Origin: Linepithema humile
Taxonomy: Eukaryota; Arthropoda; Insecta; Hymenoptera; Formicidae
DNA: 64,000 bases
Assembly (NCBI RefSeq): GCF_040581485.1
Contig: NC_090133.1
Coordinates: 6,882,001-6,946,000, forward strand
Direction: 5' to 3'
The position numbers were made by a program, and so were the translations under genes. The notes beneath the pieces are model-generated. The model did not search any database. It worked only from the letters and a program-made list of their open reading frames with translations, and was not told the DNA's origin. Of this stretch, positions 63,601 through 64,000 are shown piece after piece (the first letter of the stretch is position 1; every line of letters starts with the position of its first letter).

Positions 63601-63889
63601 GGCTACCATCCATTTACAACGACAATAAAGATTGAACAGTGTTCCGAGAATAGCTAATAATTGCACGGTTTATCGTACGGACTTGGCTTTGTCACGATTC
63701 TTAAAGTACGAACGAGTTAATCTTTTTTTATTAAGCACTTACGTGTACGACGTCCTTATCGTGATCCTTCTTCATCTTCTTTATCGTGTGCATCGAGTGA
63801 TCGTGGTGATTTTGCGAGTGATGAGCGTGAGTGATCTCCTGCGGTGTCCGTGATCGACTGTACTTGTCAGCGGGCGATATCGAGCTTCT
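60552..63889 (-). CDS. gro: groucho (Groucho/TLE transcriptional co-repressor), 3' five exons, 5'-truncated by window end
   Basis: Groucho/TLE is a nuclear co-repressor without DNA binding of its own. Hairy/E(spl), Engrailed, Runt, Dorsal and TCF recruit it through WRPW/eh1 peptides held by its C-terminal WD40 propeller. The coding segments are 63889-63743, 63274-62673, 62383-62108, 62004-61401 and 60659-60552 (stop TGA). Every junction is GT-AG and the phases match, giving 1737 nt or 578 residues. In order they hold a Lys-rich nuclear-localisation segment (KKMKK), the CK2-type SDGEKSDQD motif of the CcN region, a Ser/Pro-rich SP region with several SP/TP sites, and seven-bladed WD40 repeats carrying the family hallmarks ([47 protein letters not shown], ending KKATVYEVMY). 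Full-length family members are about 720-770 residues, so the Q (tetramerisation) and GP domains lie past 64,000. Conservation to fly and human homologues (recalled, not aligned) makes the identity secure. Confidence 0.97.
61401..62004 (-). CDS. gro: groucho exon: central WD40 repeats
   Basis: This 604-nt exon starts with the last base of a split Arg codon (AG|A) and SVKLLPDGRTLIVGGEAS, and ends at TPYGASIFQ before donor GTTAGT. The first in-frame GTG (62,000) is internal and not an initiation codon. The exon carries most of the propeller: [80 protein letters not shown] and LHESCVLSLRF. These residues are almost invariant in the family and line the central pore that binds WRPW and eh1 peptides. 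Confidence 0.98.
62108..62383 (-). CDS. gro: groucho exon: first WD40 blade(s)
   Basis: This 276-nt exon begins with one base completing the split Pro codon (CC|T) and continues AYSYHVSGDGQAQLVPFPQD, then ARQINTL, HGEVVCAVTISNP and [16 protein letters not shown], ending at NYI plus two bases of an Arg codon. The donor is GTTAGT and the acceptor TTTCGCAG. After WDISQPG the loop reads ISSVKPVSQL, about two residues longer than the NKN/NKS-PVSQL loop I recall from fly and human proteins. This is a likely lineage-specific surface-loop change. Confidence 0.97.
62673..63274 (-). CDS. gro: groucho exon: CK2 motif and Ser/Pro-rich (SP) region
   Basis: This 602-nt exon starts in phase 0 with SDGEKSDQDLIVDDASD, the conserved acidic CK2-type motif of CcN. 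It then runs through a Ser/Thr/Pro-rich SP region (SPRENG, HSPRSGTSSNASTPS, KPATPISKPLTPT) and a proline/alanine-rich linker to IAIPGGK plus two bases. The acceptor is TTTCGCAG and the donor GTGAGT. In the family, the SP region receives MAPK and other kinase input that weakens repression, and several minimal SP/TP sites are present here. The reverse strand is also open over much of this exon, but that frame is a shadow. Confidence 0.95.
63743..63889 (-). CDS. gro: groucho exon: CcN region with nuclear-localisation segment
   Basis: This 147-nt, phase-0 exon encodes 49 residues from RSSISPADKYSRSRTPQE to KKMKKDHDKDVVH. The acceptor ACAG lies just upstream at 63,892-63,890 and the donor GTAAGT follows the last codon (63,742 downward). 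It carries a His-rich stretch (HAHHSQNHHDHSMH) and a basic KKMKK cluster that fits the nuclear-localisation part of CcN. This part of Groucho varies between phyla, so the exon rests on splice sites, frame continuity and composition more than on strict identity. Confidence 0.85.
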
Positions 63890-64000
63890 CTGTAAAACGC
63901 ACAGAGGTAACGATGCTTTTATCTTACGCAAAAGCGCAGCGGTATGTTCCGCCGTTTACGATTGCCAGGAAAGCATCGGAGCATCGAAGTCGCGAAGTGG

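Noticed and set aside
1..64000. tRNA genes, rRNA genes and CRISPR arrays
   Set aside because: Scanning for B-box-like GGTTCGAATCC sequences found no cloverleaf context. No rRNA segments were recognised. The repeats present are simple-sequence or transposon repeats without regular spacers.

Overview
This window is animal nuclear DNA, most likely from an insect and probably a hymenopteran (an ant or bee). Three things point there. The only recognisable gene encodes the arthropod/vertebrate Groucho/TLE co-repressor, with short introns. Most of the remaining sequence is GC-rich and dense in undepleted CpG. (GA)n/(TC)n and (CGA)n-type microsatellites are very abundant. The order-level call is inference; the Groucho identification is firm.

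Layout. Positions 1-47,200 hold no protein-coding gene I can defend. They are CpG-rich non-coding DNA with many simple repeats, alternating-purine/pyrimidine CG tracts, short perfect palindromes, and a few AT-rich islands (about 12.6-13.0 kb and 35.0-35.5 kb). Long open frames occur here, but they run through TC/GA low-complexity tracts or arise because GC-rich DNA has few stop codons. From about 47.2 to 53.7 kb the composition turns AT-rich and the DNA becomes a mobile-element island. It holds diverged inverted and tandem copies of an unnamed repeat family (50.07-51.09 kb and, reversed, 52.84-53.66 kb), a 205-bp foldback MITE, and a 194-bp hAT-like MITE inserted in one family copy with a clean 8-bp target duplication. 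From 53.7 to 60.2 kb the sequence is mixed. It includes a CpG-rich, promoter-like block at 54.6 kb, a 47-bp-period minisatellite and a small non-LTR retrotransposon remnant near 55.9 kb.

The 3' part of groucho lies on the minus strand at 60,552-63,889, in five exons with GT-AG junctions that keep the reading frame. They encode 578 residues: the CcN region (nuclear-localisation and CK2-type motif), the Ser/Pro-rich SP region and the complete C-terminal WD40 propeller. The N-terminal Q and GP domains must lie beyond position 64,000. Groucho is a nuclear co-repressor recruited by Hairy/E(spl), Engrailed, Dorsal, TCF and other factors. The long gene-free DNA downstream of it is therefore a plausible cis-regulatory territory, although nothing here proves that.

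The most interesting non-coding signal is a palindrome, AGTCCACGTGGACT (an extended CACGTG E-box). It occurs three times exactly (43.62, 43.82 and 54.69 kb) and once with one mismatch (11.64 kb). It always lies within about 60 bp of CCAAT boxes, and the CCAAT pairs are spaced 21, 21 and 31 bp apart. The flanking DNA does not align between sites, so this looks like a shared promoter or enhancer grammar rather than a copied repeat.
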